A stretch of 64,000 nt of DNA from positions 1 through 64,000 of the forward strand of contig CAYWUW010000001.1 in assembly GCA_964461505.1 (NCBI GenBank). The letters run 5' to 3'. This DNA is from HK-STAS-PATE-42 sp964461505 (GTDB lineage Bacteria; Patescibacteriota; Saccharimonadia; Saccharimonadales; HK-STAS-PATE-42). Positions 16,058 to 24,551 of this stretch are shown piece by piece. The translations under genes were made by a program, and so were the position numbers. Every line of letters starts with the position of its first letter. Position 1 is the stretch's first letter. The notes under the pieces were generated by a model, which saw only the letters and a program-made list of their open reading frames with translations, did no database searches and was not told where the DNA came from.

Positions 16058-17194
16058 ATGAGCGGTTTTGAGGGGCAAGTTCTTACAGTTGGGCAATTAA
16101 GCTTAATTGTTGGTGAAACGCTAAGCTTAATTCCGGCTGGCTTGGTGGTGGAAGGTGAAGTTCAAAAAGTAAGGGTGTTTAGAGATTTTCTGCTATTTTT
16201 TGAGCTAAGCGGAGATGGCCAATCAATCAGTGCGATGTCTAGTTTGGCAGATTTAAAGGGCGAGGTTCCAGCCGAAGGTTCTAAAGTTAGGGTAATTGGA
16301 GAGGTTCAAGTTGGCAAAAAAACGGAGGTTAGGTTTAAGGTTAGATCTTTAGAGGCTGTTGATGTTTGGGGTGAGGCCGCAAAAAAGTTAGAAGAAGTTA
16401 AGCTTAGATTGCGTAAAGAAGGCGCATTTGATGATTCTAGAAAAAAGCGGCTGCCAAAAGTTCCAAAAAGAGTTGCGGTAATTACGGCAGGAACTTCATC
16501 TGCTTGGGAGGATTTTAAGCGAGTTAGTGCGGCTAGATTCTTGCCAGCGGAACTCGTTTTGTTTAGTACAAGCGTGCAGGGCAGCTTGGCTGAACAAGAA
16601 ATTTGTTCAGCTATTGGCAAAATCTTGCAACAAGAAGATCGGTTTGATGTTGTGGCGATAGTGCGCGGGGGTGGTTCTAGGGCAGATCTTGAAGTTTTTA
16701 ACAGCGAGGCTATTGTTAGGGAAGTGCTTAAGCTTAGGGTTCCGGTAGTTTCGGGCGTTGGGCACGAAGATGATGTTAGTTTGTTAGATTTGGTGGCTGA
16801 TGTGCGGGCTTCAACTCCGAGCAATGCGGCGGAACTTATCTTTCCAGATTCTAAAAGTTTGTTCAAAGAGATTGAACAGTTGGAACTTAAGCTTAGTATG
16901 GCGGTTGAAAATAGAATCTCTGCTTTAAATTTAGAGTTGGAGGATTTTGAACTTAGGGCAAAATCTGGCTTGGTGAACCTTTTGGCTCTTGCCGAAAATA
17001 AGTTAGAACTTGTTTTGGTTAAGCTTAGTTCTTTAGATTTTGAAAAGATTTTTGCTAAAGGTTTTGCGCTGTTAGAGCTTTCTGGCAAATCTGTAAAATC
17101 GGTTCATGATATTAAAAAAGGTGATGAGATAAAGGCGACTTTGAGTGATGGGGCTTTGAGGCTTCGGGTTGAAGGGAAGATCTTAGGAGGATAA
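16058..17194 (+). CDS. xseA: Exodeoxyribonuclease VII large subunit
   Basis: Catalytic subunit of ExoVII, which degrades single-stranded DNA in repair. An N-terminal OB fold (LTVGQLSLIVGETLSLIPAGLVVEGEV) is followed by the nuclease domain: KRVAVITAGTSSAWEDFKRV, DVVAIVRGGGSRADLEVFNSEAIVREV, VPVVSGVGHEDDVSLLDLVADVRASTPSNAAEL. The central region is coiled coil and the C-terminus GFALLELSGKSVKSVHDIKKGDEI is the usual clamp. At 378 residues it is slightly shorter than the E. coli enzyme. It carries seven iterated-palindrome copies, two of them within 35 nt at the 5' end. xseB follows after a 226-nt repeat-containing gap, so the pair may not be one transcript. Confidence 0.96.
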   Translation: MSGFEGQVLTVGQLSLIVGETLSLIPAGLVVEGEVQKVRVFRDFLLFFELSGDGQSISAMSSLADLKGEVPAEGSKVRVIGEVQVGKKTEVRFKVRSLEAVDVWGEAAKKLEEVKLRLRKEGAFDDSRKKRLPKVPKRVAVITAGTSSAWEDFKRVSAARFLPAELVLFSTSVQGSLAEQEICSAIGKILQQEDRFDVVAIVRGGGSRADLEVFNSEAIVREVLKLRVPVVSGVGHEDDVSLLDLVADVRASTPSNAAELIFPDSKSLFKEIEQLELKLSMAVENRISALNLELEDFELRAKSGLVNLLALAENKLELVLVKLSSLDFEKIFAKGFALLELSGKSVKSVHDIKKGDEIKATLSDGALRLRVEGKILGG

Positions 17195-17402
17195 CAGCGT
17201 GGTTAAGCTTAACTCCAGACCTGTCATCTCGGCACTGAAATAAATTCAGCATAAACTCTGGCCGGGATCCAATCAATTTAGTATACGTTGTATCTTCTAT
17301 TAAATTTAGTTCTTTTTAAATCTCCTACTCACCCTCCCCCAACCCCTCCCTCAAGGGAGGGGAACTGCCCTGTGAAAGCTACTTGTATTAGGCTTAGGGT
17401 GG
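17195..17402. repeat. Palindromic repeats between xseA and xseB
   Basis: It contains GTCATCTCGGCACTGAAAT...CTCTGGCCGGGATCCAATC (also at 41160) and a CACCCTCCCCCAACCCCTCCCTCAAGGGAGGGG unit (also at 46880). The xseB promoter follows directly. Confidence 0.8.
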
Positions 17403-17408
17403 TATAAT
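17403..17408 (+). promoter_or_regulatory. -10 box of xseB (extended, leaderless type)
   Basis: GTGGTATAAT is an extended -10. TATAAT 17403-17408 ends 12 nt before ATG 17421, and there is no Shine-Dalgarno. Confidence 0.7.
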
Positions 17409-17420
17409 TTTGGTTTAGAT

Positions 17421-17633
17421 ATGGCAAAAGTTGGGCAAGATTTTGAAGAGAAGTTGAAGGTTTTAGAGGCTTTGGTGGCAGAGATTGAATCTGGTGATTT
17501 AAGCTTAAATGAGGCAACTAAAAAGTTTGCAGAAGCAAAGCTTTTGGGGGATGAATTACAAAAGATGTTAGGTGTGGTTAAGCTTAAGGTGGAAGAAGAA
17601 CTTGCAGAAACTGGAGAGGAAGAGCAGGGGTAG
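17421..17633 (+). CDS. xseB: Exodeoxyribonuclease VII small subunit
   Basis: A 70-residue helical protein that forms the stalk of ExoVII with XseA. The sequence DFEEKLKVLEALVAEIESGDLSLNEATKKFAEAKLL matches the family core almost position for position, and the C-terminal helix QKMLGVVKLKVEEELAE is acidic as usual. It has its own extended -10 promoter. A methyltransferase gene starts 5 nt after its stop. Confidence 0.95.
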   Translation: MAKVGQDFEEKLKVLEALVAEIESGDLSLNEATKKFAEAKLLGDELQKMLGVVKLKVEEELAETGEEEQG

Positions 17634-17638
17634 AAAAG

Positions 17639-18172
17639 TTGAACGAAATCTGGCTGGTTGTGGGGATGATTTTGAGTAGTGGTTTTTTTGTTGTTCTGGT
17701 TGGTGGGATTATCTCTATTTTTGCGGTGGTGGTTTTTACGGGGGCACCGTATCTTCCGGCTCATAAAAAGGCGATCGGGGATGCTTTAAGTTTAGTTAAG
17801 CTTAGTAAAGATGGGCGGATTTTGGATCTTGGTTGCGGAGATGGAAAGTTTTTGTTGGCTGCCGCTAAAAAAGGCTACAAAGTTACTGGGTATGAAATCA
17901 ATATTGTTCTTTTTTTGATTTGTAAATTGAGGCTTTGGAGATATAAAAATGCGGAGGTTAAGCTTAAGAATTTTTGGCGGGTGGATTTTCCGGAAGATAC
18001 AGAGGTTGTTTATGTTTTTTTGTTGGATAGGTTTATGGTTAAGCTTGATGAGAAGATGAAAAGTGAGAGTAAGAGATTAGATAAAGATCTAACACTAATT
18101 AGCTATGTCTTTAAGATCCCGAATAAAAAACAGCTCAAAGAGATTGGGGGAGTGAGGCTTTATAGGTATTAA
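17639..18172 (+). CDS. Membrane-anchored class I SAM methyltransferase
   Basis: A 177-residue protein with an N-terminal membrane helix (WLVVGMILSSGFFVVLVGGIISIFAVVVF) and a truncated-looking Rossmann methyltransferase domain. Motif I is DGRILDLGCGDGKFLLAAAKKG and motif II GYEINIVLF. The C-terminal half is short (VVYVFLLDRFMVKLDEKM, then LYRY). It resembles small Patescibacteria methyltransferases of the DOT1/Class I type with unknown substrate. The start is TTG 17639, 5 nt after xseB. The TAA stop is inside a TTAAGCTTAG motif. Confidence 0.78.
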   Translation: MNEIWLVVGMILSSGFFVVLVGGIISIFAVVVFTGAPYLPAHKKAIGDALSLVKLSKDGRILDLGCGDGKFLLAAAKKGYKVTGYEINIVLFLICKLRLWRYKNAEVKLKNFWRVDFPEDTEVVYVFLLDRFMVKLDEKMKSESKRLDKDLTLISYVFKIPNKKQLKEIGGVRLYRY

Positions 18173-18590
18173 GCTTAGTGTTCTTATCCTCTTGCGTAGC
18201 ATGGATCCTGCGGCCTGCGCGGGAATGACGGAGAAAGACGCGGTGATGACAGTGTCTTGCGTGTTGTCATCCTGAGGAACGAGCGTAGCGAGTGACGTGA
18301 GGATCTAGTAATAAGGAATCTTTTTTGACTGGATTCTTCACATACGTTCAGAATGACAGTGTCGGGAAATTAAGCTTAATTCTTTTTTGACTGGATCCCC
18401 AGTCGAGCTGGGGATGACAGTGTCGGGGGTTTAAGCCTGGCCTTCTTATTCCTCCTCTAGGGGAGGTGGCCTGAAAGGCCGGAGGGGGCTTTTTAGAGTT
18501 TGTTAAGTTTAGCTCTTTTTTATGCGTAGCATGGATCCCGGCTTGCGCTCAGAATGACGGAGGCAGGAATCTTGGTGCAACGCAATGTAC
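18173..18590. repeat. Palindromic repeat cluster
   Basis: No gene is seen here. Repeat units include GGATCCTGCGGCCTGCGCGG (18205), a TCATCCTGAGGAACGAGCG unit (18270), GGATCCCCAGTCGAGCTGGG (18393), a GGCCTGAAAGGCCGGAGGGG unit (18468) and GGATCCCGGCTTGCGCTCAG (18534). The unit at 18393 is the empty form of the hairpin that carries the 25-bp insert at 40853. Confidence 0.85.
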
Positions 18591-18619
18591 TTGACTTTTT
18601 AGGGATTGTTTGCTAGAGT
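18591..18619 (+). promoter_or_regulatory. Sigma70-type promoter of the 18678 gene
   Basis: TTGACT (18591-18596), a 17-nt spacer and TAGAGT (18614-18619) form a good consensus promoter. An A-rich leader without Shine-Dalgarno runs to ATG 18678, as for the 5540 operon. Confidence 0.7.
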
Positions 18620-18677
18620 TAAGCTTAACGACACTAATAAAATATCAAAAAAATAAAAACAGTAAAACAAAAATATT

Positions 18678-19106
18678 ATGGCAGAAGAATTTAATGGTTA
18701 CGGTAAGGAAGGTGTCCCAGAAACAGCTCTCTCATATGATAAGGCTTTTGCAGTTGGGCATGCAGCAAAAGGTGCGATAGATGATTATACGAAGGCTGAA
18801 AGGGCTAGAAAGCTACTTGTCGAAGAACGTCTCTATCAGGGTTACGTTGATGGTAAACTTGATCCCGAGAGTGAAGCTTTTAAGACTATATATGATGCAG
18901 TTGATTACGCTGTGGATAGGGCAACTCAGAAAGGTGACTTTGTTGCTCCGGATCTGGCGGATAGAGAGCCTGGTGTTATAGGGTATGCGATTAAGAGAGC
19001 GGATGATGAAAAATCAAAGCTACATACGGCTGAGATTGTTGCTGGGGATGATTATACGTATAATGAAGCACATCCAGAACTTCCACCTGTAGACCACTTA
19101 AGCTGA
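18678..19106 (+). CDS. Hypothetical 142-residue soluble protein
   Basis: Not recognised. An acidic, helical protein with no cysteine, no membrane segment and no signal peptide. Visible segments are ALSYDKAFAVGHAAKGAIDDYTKAERARKLLVEERLYQGYVDGKL and YDAVDYAVDRATQKGDF; the C-terminus EAHPELPPVDHLS is probably flexible. A consensus TTGACT-17-TAGAGT promoter, an A-rich leader and a good terminator make it a well-defined single-gene transcript and suggest strong expression. The stop is TGA. Confidence 0.7.
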   Translation: MAEEFNGYGKEGVPETALSYDKAFAVGHAAKGAIDDYTKAERARKLLVEERLYQGYVDGKLDPESEAFKTIYDAVDYAVDRATQKGDFVAPDLADREPGVIGYAIKRADDEKSKLHTAEIVAGDDYTYNEAHPELPPVDHLS

Positions 19107-19155
19107 GAGTAAGATAAATTAGATACAATGGCTTACTTTTATTAATAAGTTGAGA

Positions 19156-19182
19156 AGCCCAGCAGCGATGCTGGGTTTTTGT
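19156..19182 (+). terminator. Rho-independent terminator
   Basis: CCCAGCA and TGCTGGG form a 7-bp stem with a GCGA tetraloop followed by TTTTTG. It ends the 18678 transcript. Confidence 0.93.
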
Positions 19183-19205
19183 TTGCTTAAGTTTAGGTAT
19201 TTTTG

Positions 19206-19331
19206 GTATAATCTTACTCTGTTAATAGAAACCTGTGGGATGTGGGTGAATCCTCTCTAAGCTTAAATTGCTTAATTTGTTTAGAGCCTCCACGTTCTCA
19301 GATAAAAGAAAGGTAAGGTTAAAAAGGATTT
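19206..19331 (+). promoter_or_regulatory. rpsB promoter and structured leader
   Basis: TGGTATAAT places the -10 box at 19208-19213, about 118 nt before ATG 19332, a long leader for this genome. The leader holds CTCTAA...TTAGAG arms (about 19255-19286) enclosing an iterated palindrome, flanked by GTGGG and CCAC segments that could pair. This looks like a ribosomal-protein autoregulatory leader for S2, by analogy to other bacteria. The SD is weak (AAAAAGGATTT). Confidence 0.5.
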
Positions 19332-20033
19332 ATGGCAGTAAAAGTAGATATTGAAGATTTATTTAAGGCTGGGGCGCACTTTGGGCATAAATCTACTAAG
19401 TGGCATCCGAAGATGGCTCCGTATATTCATAGTACGCGTAAAGGCGGGCACATCATCAATCTAGAAAAAACAGTCGAGCAGCTGCAAAAAGCGCTTCCTG
19501 TTGTAACCGATGTTGCTAAAAGCGGGGGGCAAGTTCTGTTTGTGGCGACAAAAGCTCAACTTAAAGAGCCGGTAAAAATTGCGGCGATAGAAAGCGGATC
19601 TCCTTATGTGGTGGAACGATGGTTTGGCGGAATGTTGACGAATCGCGAAACTATGCAAGAACGAATTAAGCGGTTGAAAACTCTTGAAGCTAAGATGGAA
19701 AGCGGAGAGTTGGCCTCTCGGTATTCAAAGCTGGAGGTTCAACGTCTGCAAGAAGAACTTGATGGTCTAGAAAAACAGTTTGGCGGCATCAAAGAGATGA
19801 ATGGGCTTCCGAGTGTGGTGATTGTTTTTGATGGAATTACTAATAGATGGGCTGTAAAAGAAGCCAAAAAGCTTGGTATTAAAACTATTGTGGTTTGCGA
19901 TAGTAATGTTGATCCAACCGGAATTGATTATGTGATTGCGGCTAATGATGATGCAACAAGCGGAGTTACTTTGATTGCGGATTATTTTAAAGATGCAATT
20001 GAAGCCGGAAAGAGTGAGAGTAAACAAGACTAG
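19332..20033 (+). CDS. rpsB: 30S ribosomal protein S2 (uS2)
   Basis: uS2, a small-subunit protein that helps hold S1 and the platform. The N-terminus VDIEDLFKAGAHFGHKSTKWHPKMAPYI is the family signature. Further motifs are GGQVLFVATKAQ, VVERWFGGMLTNRETM and PSVVIVFDGITNRWAVKEAKKLGIKTI...CDSNVDPTGIDYVIAANDDA. At 233 residues it has standard length. It heads the classic rpsB-tsf pair. The reading frame has no TAAGCTTA octamer. Confidence 0.98.
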   Translation: MAVKVDIEDLFKAGAHFGHKSTKWHPKMAPYIHSTRKGGHIINLEKTVEQLQKALPVVTDVAKSGGQVLFVATKAQLKEPVKIAAIESGSPYVVERWFGGMLTNRETMQERIKRLKTLEAKMESGELASRYSKLEVQRLQEELDGLEKQFGGIKEMNGLPSVVIVFDGITNRWAVKEAKKLGIKTIVVCDSNVDPTGIDYVIAANDDATSGVTLIADYFKDAIEAGKSESKQD

Positions 20034-20117
20034 AGATCCGCGATTCTGCTCGGCAGAGCCGAACCGTTCAAGGAACTAAGAGTTTATAGATTAAGTTTAG
20101 TAAAGAGAGGTAATATT

Positions 20118-20717
20118 ATGGCAGTAAGTATTGAAGAAGTGAAGAGATTGAAAGATCTAACAGGGGCTGGTTTAACAGATGCTAAAAAGGCTCTAGAAGA
20201 TGCAAATGGTAACTTTGATGTAGCTTTAGATGAGATGCGAAAAAAAGGTTTAACTAAGGCTGAAAAAAGATCTGAGCGCGAGGCAAGCGAGGGAATTGTT
20301 GTAACTTATAATCACGATAACAGAATCGGAGTAGTAGTTGAACTTAATTGTGAAACTAGCTTTGTAGCTAAAACTGATGAATTTAAAGCTTTGGGGCAAG
20401 ATATTGCTATGCACATTGTGGCAAGCAATCCAGAATTTATCTCGAGCGATGATATTCCAGAAGAAATCCGGAATGAAAAAGCTGCAGAGTTTAAAGATAA
20501 GGTAATTGCAGAAGGCAAGCCTGCGGATATTGCGGCAAACATTGTTGATGGAATGCTGAAAAAGTATTTTGCGGAACGCTGTATGTTGGATCAACCTTTT
20601 GTGAAGGATCAGGATAAAACAGTTGGCGGCTTGGTAAAAGAACATATTGCTAAGCTTGGTGAAAATATTGTTGTGCGGAAGATGGCTCGAATTGAGCTTG
20701 GGCAACGCAACGGTTAA
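20118..20717 (+). CDS. tsf: Elongation factor Ts
   Basis: Guanine-nucleotide exchange factor for EF-Tu. The N-terminal UBA-like part SIEEVKRLKDLTGAGLTDAKKALED and the core NCETSFVAKTDEFKALGQDIAMHIVAS are diagnostic. At 199 residues it is the short form, with one core subdomain and a C-terminal LDQPFVKDQDKTVGGLVKEHIAKLGENI segment. GAGAGG provides a Shine-Dalgarno before ATG 20118. The TAA stop is embedded in a TTAAGCTTAA motif. Confidence 0.97.
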   Translation: MAVSIEEVKRLKDLTGAGLTDAKKALEDANGNFDVALDEMRKKGLTKAEKRSEREASEGIVVTYNHDNRIGVVVELNCETSFVAKTDEFKALGQDIAMHIVASNPEFISSDDIPEEIRNEKAAEFKDKVIAEGKPADIAANIVDGMLKKYFAERCMLDQPFVKDQDKTVGGLVKEHIAKLGENIVVRKMARIELGQRNG

Positions 20718-20734
20718 GCTTAACACTTCTTTCT

Positions 20735-20931
20735 TTCAATCAACCTCCTCTAACTCCTTCTTTCAAGGCAGGAGGATTGCTCTATGCTGAATCGAGCACG
20801 TCATGGCGACATGCCATGGCTCAGTGTAAATTCTAGCTATGCTTAAGCTTAAACATACAAGCAAAATCTTGCTGGCTCGCTTTATGCTCGGGTGGAGCTT
20901 GTTGGGCGGTGTTTGTAAATTCTTGTTGTGG
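20735..20931. repeat. Repeat block upstream of frr
   Basis: It matches the block at 3250-3440 almost segment by segment: CCTCCTCTAACTCC, the inserted 25-bp element, TATGCTTAAGCTTAA, ATACAA and AATCTTGCTGG. Related right ends occur at 41280-41370 and 46925-47015 (TACTAGCTCGCTCCATCCTC). Confidence 0.8.
20796..20820. repeat. 25-bp double-hairpin element, copy 3
   Basis: Same left-end base as copy 2 (ACGTC). The flanks are GAATCGA on the left and TCAGTGTAAATT on the right. Confidence 0.8.
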
Positions 20932-20937
20932 TAGAAT
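20932..20937 (+). promoter_or_regulatory. -10 box of frr (leaderless type)
   Basis: TGTGGTAGAAT: TAGAAT ends 9 nt before ATG 20947 and 15 nt before ATG 20953. No Shine-Dalgarno is present. Confidence 0.6.
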
Positions 20938-20946
20938 TGATTGTAT

Positions 20947-21498
20947 ATGGAGATGAATGATTTTAGAGCTAAGCTTAAGGTTGCTTTAGAGCGACTTGAA
21001 GATGATTTAAAAAAGGTTAGAACTGGGCGAGCTCATACAGATATGCTTGCTGGTATTAAGGTTGAAGCTTATGGAGTTTCTACTCCGTTGAACCAAGTGG
21101 CGAATGTGACGGTTCCGGAACCCCAGCTCTTGCAGATTACACCATTTGATCCAACTAATTTAGGAGCCATTGTTGATGGGATTAAAAAAGATGAGGCGCT
21201 AGGCTTAAATCCGAGTGATGATGGAAGGGTTGTGCGAGTGAATATTCCTCCTCTGACAGAAGAAAGGCGGGTGCAGATTGCTAAACAGCTTGGTAATAAT
21301 GCGGAAGATGCGCGGATTGTTTCTAGAAACTTAAGGCAAGATCTTTTAGCGAACTTTAAAAAGCAAAAATCTGTTGGCGAGATTACGGAGGACGATTTGA
21401 GATCTTACGAAAAAGAGGTGCAAGAGGAATTGGATAAGTTTAATAAACAGGTTGATGAGCGGGTTGCTGCTAAAGAAGCTGAGGTGATGAAGGTTTAA
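20947..21498 (+). CDS. frr: Ribosome recycling factor
   Basis: Splits post-termination ribosomes together with EF-G. Domain I helix DFRAKLKVALERLEDDLKKVRTGRAHTDMLAGIKVEAYG, domain II VANVTVPEPQLLQITPFDP and GLNPSDDGRVVRVNIPPLTEERR, and the final helix are complete at about 183 residues. ATG 20947 fits the promoter; ATG 20953 (MNDFRAK) is an alternative and TTG 20941 is less likely. The stop TAA lies in TTTAAGCTTT. It is separated from tsf by a repeat block rather than by pyrH, which is not in the window. Confidence 0.96.
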   Translation: MEMNDFRAKLKVALERLEDDLKKVRTGRAHTDMLAGIKVEAYGVSTPLNQVANVTVPEPQLLQITPFDPTNLGAIVDGIKKDEALGLNPSDDGRVVRVNIPPLTEERRVQIAKQLGNNAEDARIVSRNLRQDLLANFKKQKSVGEITEDDLRSYEKEVQEELDKFNKQVDERVAAKEAEVMKV

Positions 21499-21649
21499 GC
21501 TTTATAGCATTTCAAGAATTTTACTTGGGTGCGGGAGAAATCTGGATTTGTAATCTGGATTTTTTATTTGCTTAAGCTTAAGGGCTTATGTTAATCTGAG
21601 AGATAGTAATAAGGCGTTGGTCTAATCAGTAATCTTTTAAATTTAAATT

Positions 21650-23320
21650 ATGTCATACTCAGGAAGAGTTGCCCAAAGTGTTGTTGATGGAGCTAGAAGT
21701 GCTATTGGTGCGGTTGAAAAATCTAGAGCAGTTAGGGCTGTTGCTGGTGGGGCTGTAGTTTTAGGAATGGCGGCCTTAAGTTTGCTTTCTCCTTATGCTG
21801 GAGGTGAAGGTAAGGCGGATGCGCAGAACGGTCGTATTGGTAGAATTACGGTGGAGGATGATTCGGTTGCGGAGGCTTCTCCCGCTACACCGATTACAGT
21901 GGATTCTGACGAGAAGCTAGTGGAGGCCAAAATGGCAGATCAAGTTGCTGGCCTGGTTGATAAGGGTGCAGATCAGGTGGCGGCTGAAAGGGTTGTTGAT
22001 CAGAACGCGAGTGTATTTTTTGCTGGTGGTGAAAACGGTAAGATAAACCCAGAAAAAGTTAAGGTGGAAAGAGGAAAGATTTTTGAAGAAAGACCAGATG
22101 GTGTTTGTTTGATTGAGGCTTACGATGGGAAAGTAGTGAGAGAGTTCGGGCACTCTGACTTTGAAGAAGGTATGAGCGGAGATGAAGTGAAGAATCTTGC
22201 TATAGAATCTTTATGCCCAACCGGAGAAGTTAGCGATGGAGTTAATCTACCGCAGGTGGCTCAAACTCTGGCGCTTCAAGAAGCTCTTAAAACTGGTGCG
22301 GATATAAATGATGTTAATGTGCTGGCCGAGTTAACAAATAGACATCTGGATGTTCTGGAAACTGGTAGTGTGCAAGAAGTTCAGGCTTTGTATGAAACGG
22401 CTAAGATCTTTTTGGAAGGGAGTGCTACTTTTGGGGCTCCTGAGCTTTCTGCGGATAGGTATGAGAGTTTATTTGTGGATGCGGATGGAAACGTGCATGG
22501 GATTGATGTCGATGGAAAGGCTGGCGCAATGCAGAGCCCCGTGACGATTAAGGGCGTGAATGAGAAGGGCGAAGGTATATCTATAGTGGTTGATTGGGGA
22601 GAGTGCGGGCAGATTAGGATTGCTGAAGCTCCTACTCCGCCAGTGGTTGAGGTTCCGCCAGCTCCTCCGGCGCGAGCAGTGGCTCCACCTGCAAGGCCGG
22701 TAGTTGCTCCGCCGGCTGAGATGGTTAGTACTCCTGAAACGGTTACGGTTACAACCGTAAGCTTAACTGGTTCGGTGCACCTGTGTTTTCCAGATGGTAG
22801 CGGTGGATATACGTTTGAAGATGTACCTGTGAGTGGGCCGAATCAGGCTAGTATAGATGAGCAGATTGCTGATCTCATTGGACAATACGGGGAAGAGAAC
22901 TGTATTGGAACAACTACTACAGAAGTTAACGTTACTACAACGACTGGTCCGCCACCGACTACATCACCACCTCCAACTACTACGTCGAGTGTTCCTGAAA
23001 GTAGTACTACTACGAGCACGACAGAACCGCAAGAGCCTGAGGAAACGACAACTACCACAACTGCTCCGGATAAACATGCTGAAGATGCGAATAATAGTAC
23101 AGAAGACCACGATATATATCTTGATGATGCTGTGGAAGAGAATACTACTGAAGAGCAGAATAATCATCAAGGCACAAGGCCTGACAGTACGGTTGAGGGT
23201 GCTGGGGTTTTAGGTGTTGGAGTTGGCGCCGAGGCTTTAAGGCGGAGACGCAGGAATACTCAAAGGGTTCGCTTTCAGCTCCCCGACGGAACTTGGACTT
23301 GGGTAGAATCTAATGTCTAG
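21650..23320 (+). CDS. Thr/Pro-rich surface protein
   Basis: Not assigned to a family. A 556-residue secreted or surface protein. An N-terminal hydrophobic segment (VRAVAGGAVVLGMAALSLLSPY, about 27-48) follows a short basic region. Residues about 60-320 are acidic and helical. A Pro/Ala linker (PTPPVVEVPPAPPARAVAPP) leads to a small domain with two Cys (HLCFPDGSGGYTF, GEENCIG). A mucin-like Thr-rich stretch (TTTTSSVPESSTTTSTT type, about 420-480) is followed by a weakly hydrophobic GAGVLGVGVGAEALRRRRR segment. It could be a cell-surface or host-contact protein; no sortase motif is clear. Confidence 0.7.
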   Translation: MSYSGRVAQSVVDGARSAIGAVEKSRAVRAVAGGAVVLGMAALSLLSPYAGGEGKADAQNGRIGRITVEDDSVAEASPATPITVDSDEKLVEAKMADQVAGLVDKGADQVAAERVVDQNASVFFAGGENGKINPEKVKVERGKIFEERPDGVCLIEAYDGKVVREFGHSDFEEGMSGDEVKNLAIESLCPTGEVSDGVNLPQVAQTLALQEALKTGADINDVNVLAELTNRHLDVLETGSVQEVQALYETAKIFLEGSATFGAPELSADRYESLFVDADGNVHGIDVDGKAGAMQSPVTIKGVNEKGEGISIVVDWGECGQIRIAEAPTPPVVEVPPAPPARAVAPPARPVVAPPAEMVSTPETVTVTTVSLTGSVHLCFPDGSGGYTFEDVPVSGPNQASIDEQIADLIGQYGEENCIGTTTTEVNVTTTTGPPPTTSPPPTTTSSVPESSTTTSTTEPQEPEETTTTTTAPDKHAEDANNSTEDHDIYLDDAVEENTTEEQNNHQGTRPDSTVEGAGVLGVGVGAEALRRRRRNTQRVRFQLPDGTWTWVESNV

Positions 23321-23387
23321 GTAAATCCTTAAGCTTAATCTGCTAGAATAAGGGTTATTAAGTTAAACGGTTTTTGGAGGTTTTACT

Positions 23388-23393
23388 AAAATC
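23388..23393 (+). promoter_or_regulatory. -10 box of rseP
   Basis: TAAAAT ends 10 nt before ATG 23404, the leaderless spacing. A second -10-like TAGAAT lies upstream at about 23343. Confidence 0.4.
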
Positions 23394-23403
23394 TTTTTAG
23401 TTT

Positions 23404-24522
23404 ATGTTGTTTGTTGTTGGAATTCTGGCTTTTATAATGTTGATTGTGCTGCATGAGTTTGGGCATATGATTGCCGCTAAGCGTAATGGGGTGGTGGTAG
23501 AAGAATTCGGAATTGGCTTTCCGCCAAGAGCTTGGGGTAAAAAGCTTAGAAAGAAGTATGGAGATGAAACTCTATATAGCTTAAACTGGCTCCCGCTAGG
23601 TGGGTTTGTTAAGCTTAAGGGTGAACACGACGATGCAAAAGAGGTGGGCAGTTTTGGGGCAGCATCTTTAAAAACTAAGCTTAAAATTCTTTTGGCTGGA
23701 GTTGGAATGAACTTTTTAACAGCTTGGGTTTTATTAACAATTCTGTTTTTGGTAGGAGCTCCAAGATTGCCATTTGAATCACTAAGCTTTTATGGCAAAG
23801 AGCAAATGGTGGTAAAAAGTGACACTAAAATAAGTTCTTCAGAAACTTATGCGGGCTACATCTCGGAAGATTCCCCAGCGAGTAAAAGCGGGCTAGAATC
23901 TGGAGATCAAATCTTAAGTTTAAATGGGCAAACTTTGGGCGGTGGGGCTTCTTTGGCAGAGCTAACCTCTAAATTTGCAGATTCAACTGTAGAACTTAAG
24001 TTTAAGAAAGATGCAGGGGGCGAGATCTTAACAAAAGAGGTTAAGCTTAGAAAAAAGGGAGCTGAGGGTGGAGTTTTAGGTGTACAGGCGGTTGATTCGG
24101 TTAAGTTTAGATCAACTTGGTCGGCTCCAATTAATGCTTTAACAACAATGTACCAATCTACAGAAGCAACTTTTAGAGGAATTGGTTATGCTTTAAGCAA
24201 CGTGGCTAGGGGCGAGGGCTCTAAGGCAAGCGAAGTAGTTGGTGGCCCCGTGGCAACTATCGATGCGATTAAAGGAGTTAGCGAAACTGGCTTAACGCAA
24301 CTTGTGCTTTTAATAGCGCTAATATCTCTTTCTTTGGGAATTATGAATGTTTTGCCGATTCCGGCTTTGGATGGAGGAAGACTATTTTTGATCTTACTAT
24401 TTAAGTTCAGAAAAAAAGTTTTAACAAAAGAAAAAGAAGAAAAAATTAATGCGTGGGGAATGGTGGTTCTGCTAAGCTTAATTGCGCTAATTAGTGTAGT
24501 TGATATAAAAAGAATATTCTAA
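23404..24522 (+). CDS. rseP: RIP metalloprotease RseP (site-2 protease, M50)
   Basis: An intramembrane zinc protease that cuts anti-sigma factors or leftover signal peptides. The zinc motif HEFGH is at residues 17-21 in the first helix, and the second metal-binding motif NVLPIPALDGGRLF is near the C-terminus. A PDZ domain lies at about 150-225 (GYISEDSPASKSGLESGDQIL). At 372 residues it is complete. It is followed by a CPBP protease after a short gap, so two different membrane proteases are neighbours. No sigma/anti-sigma pair is seen in the window. Confidence 0.95.
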   Translation: MLFVVGILAFIMLIVLHEFGHMIAAKRNGVVVEEFGIGFPPRAWGKKLRKKYGDETLYSLNWLPLGGFVKLKGEHDDAKEVGSFGAASLKTKLKILLAGVGMNFLTAWVLLTILFLVGAPRLPFESLSFYGKEQMVVKSDTKISSSETYAGYISEDSPASKSGLESGDQILSLNGQTLGGGASLAELTSKFADSTVELKFKKDAGGEILTKEVKLRKKGAEGGVLGVQAVDSVKFRSTWSAPINALTTMYQSTEATFRGIGYALSNVARGEGSKASEVVGGPVATIDAIKGVSETGLTQLVLLIALISLSLGIMNVLPIPALDGGRLFLILLFKFRKKVLTKEKEEKINAWGMVVLLSLIALISVVDIKRIF

Positions 24523-24551
24523 GAATAACAGAGGTGGTTAGCTATCAGTTT

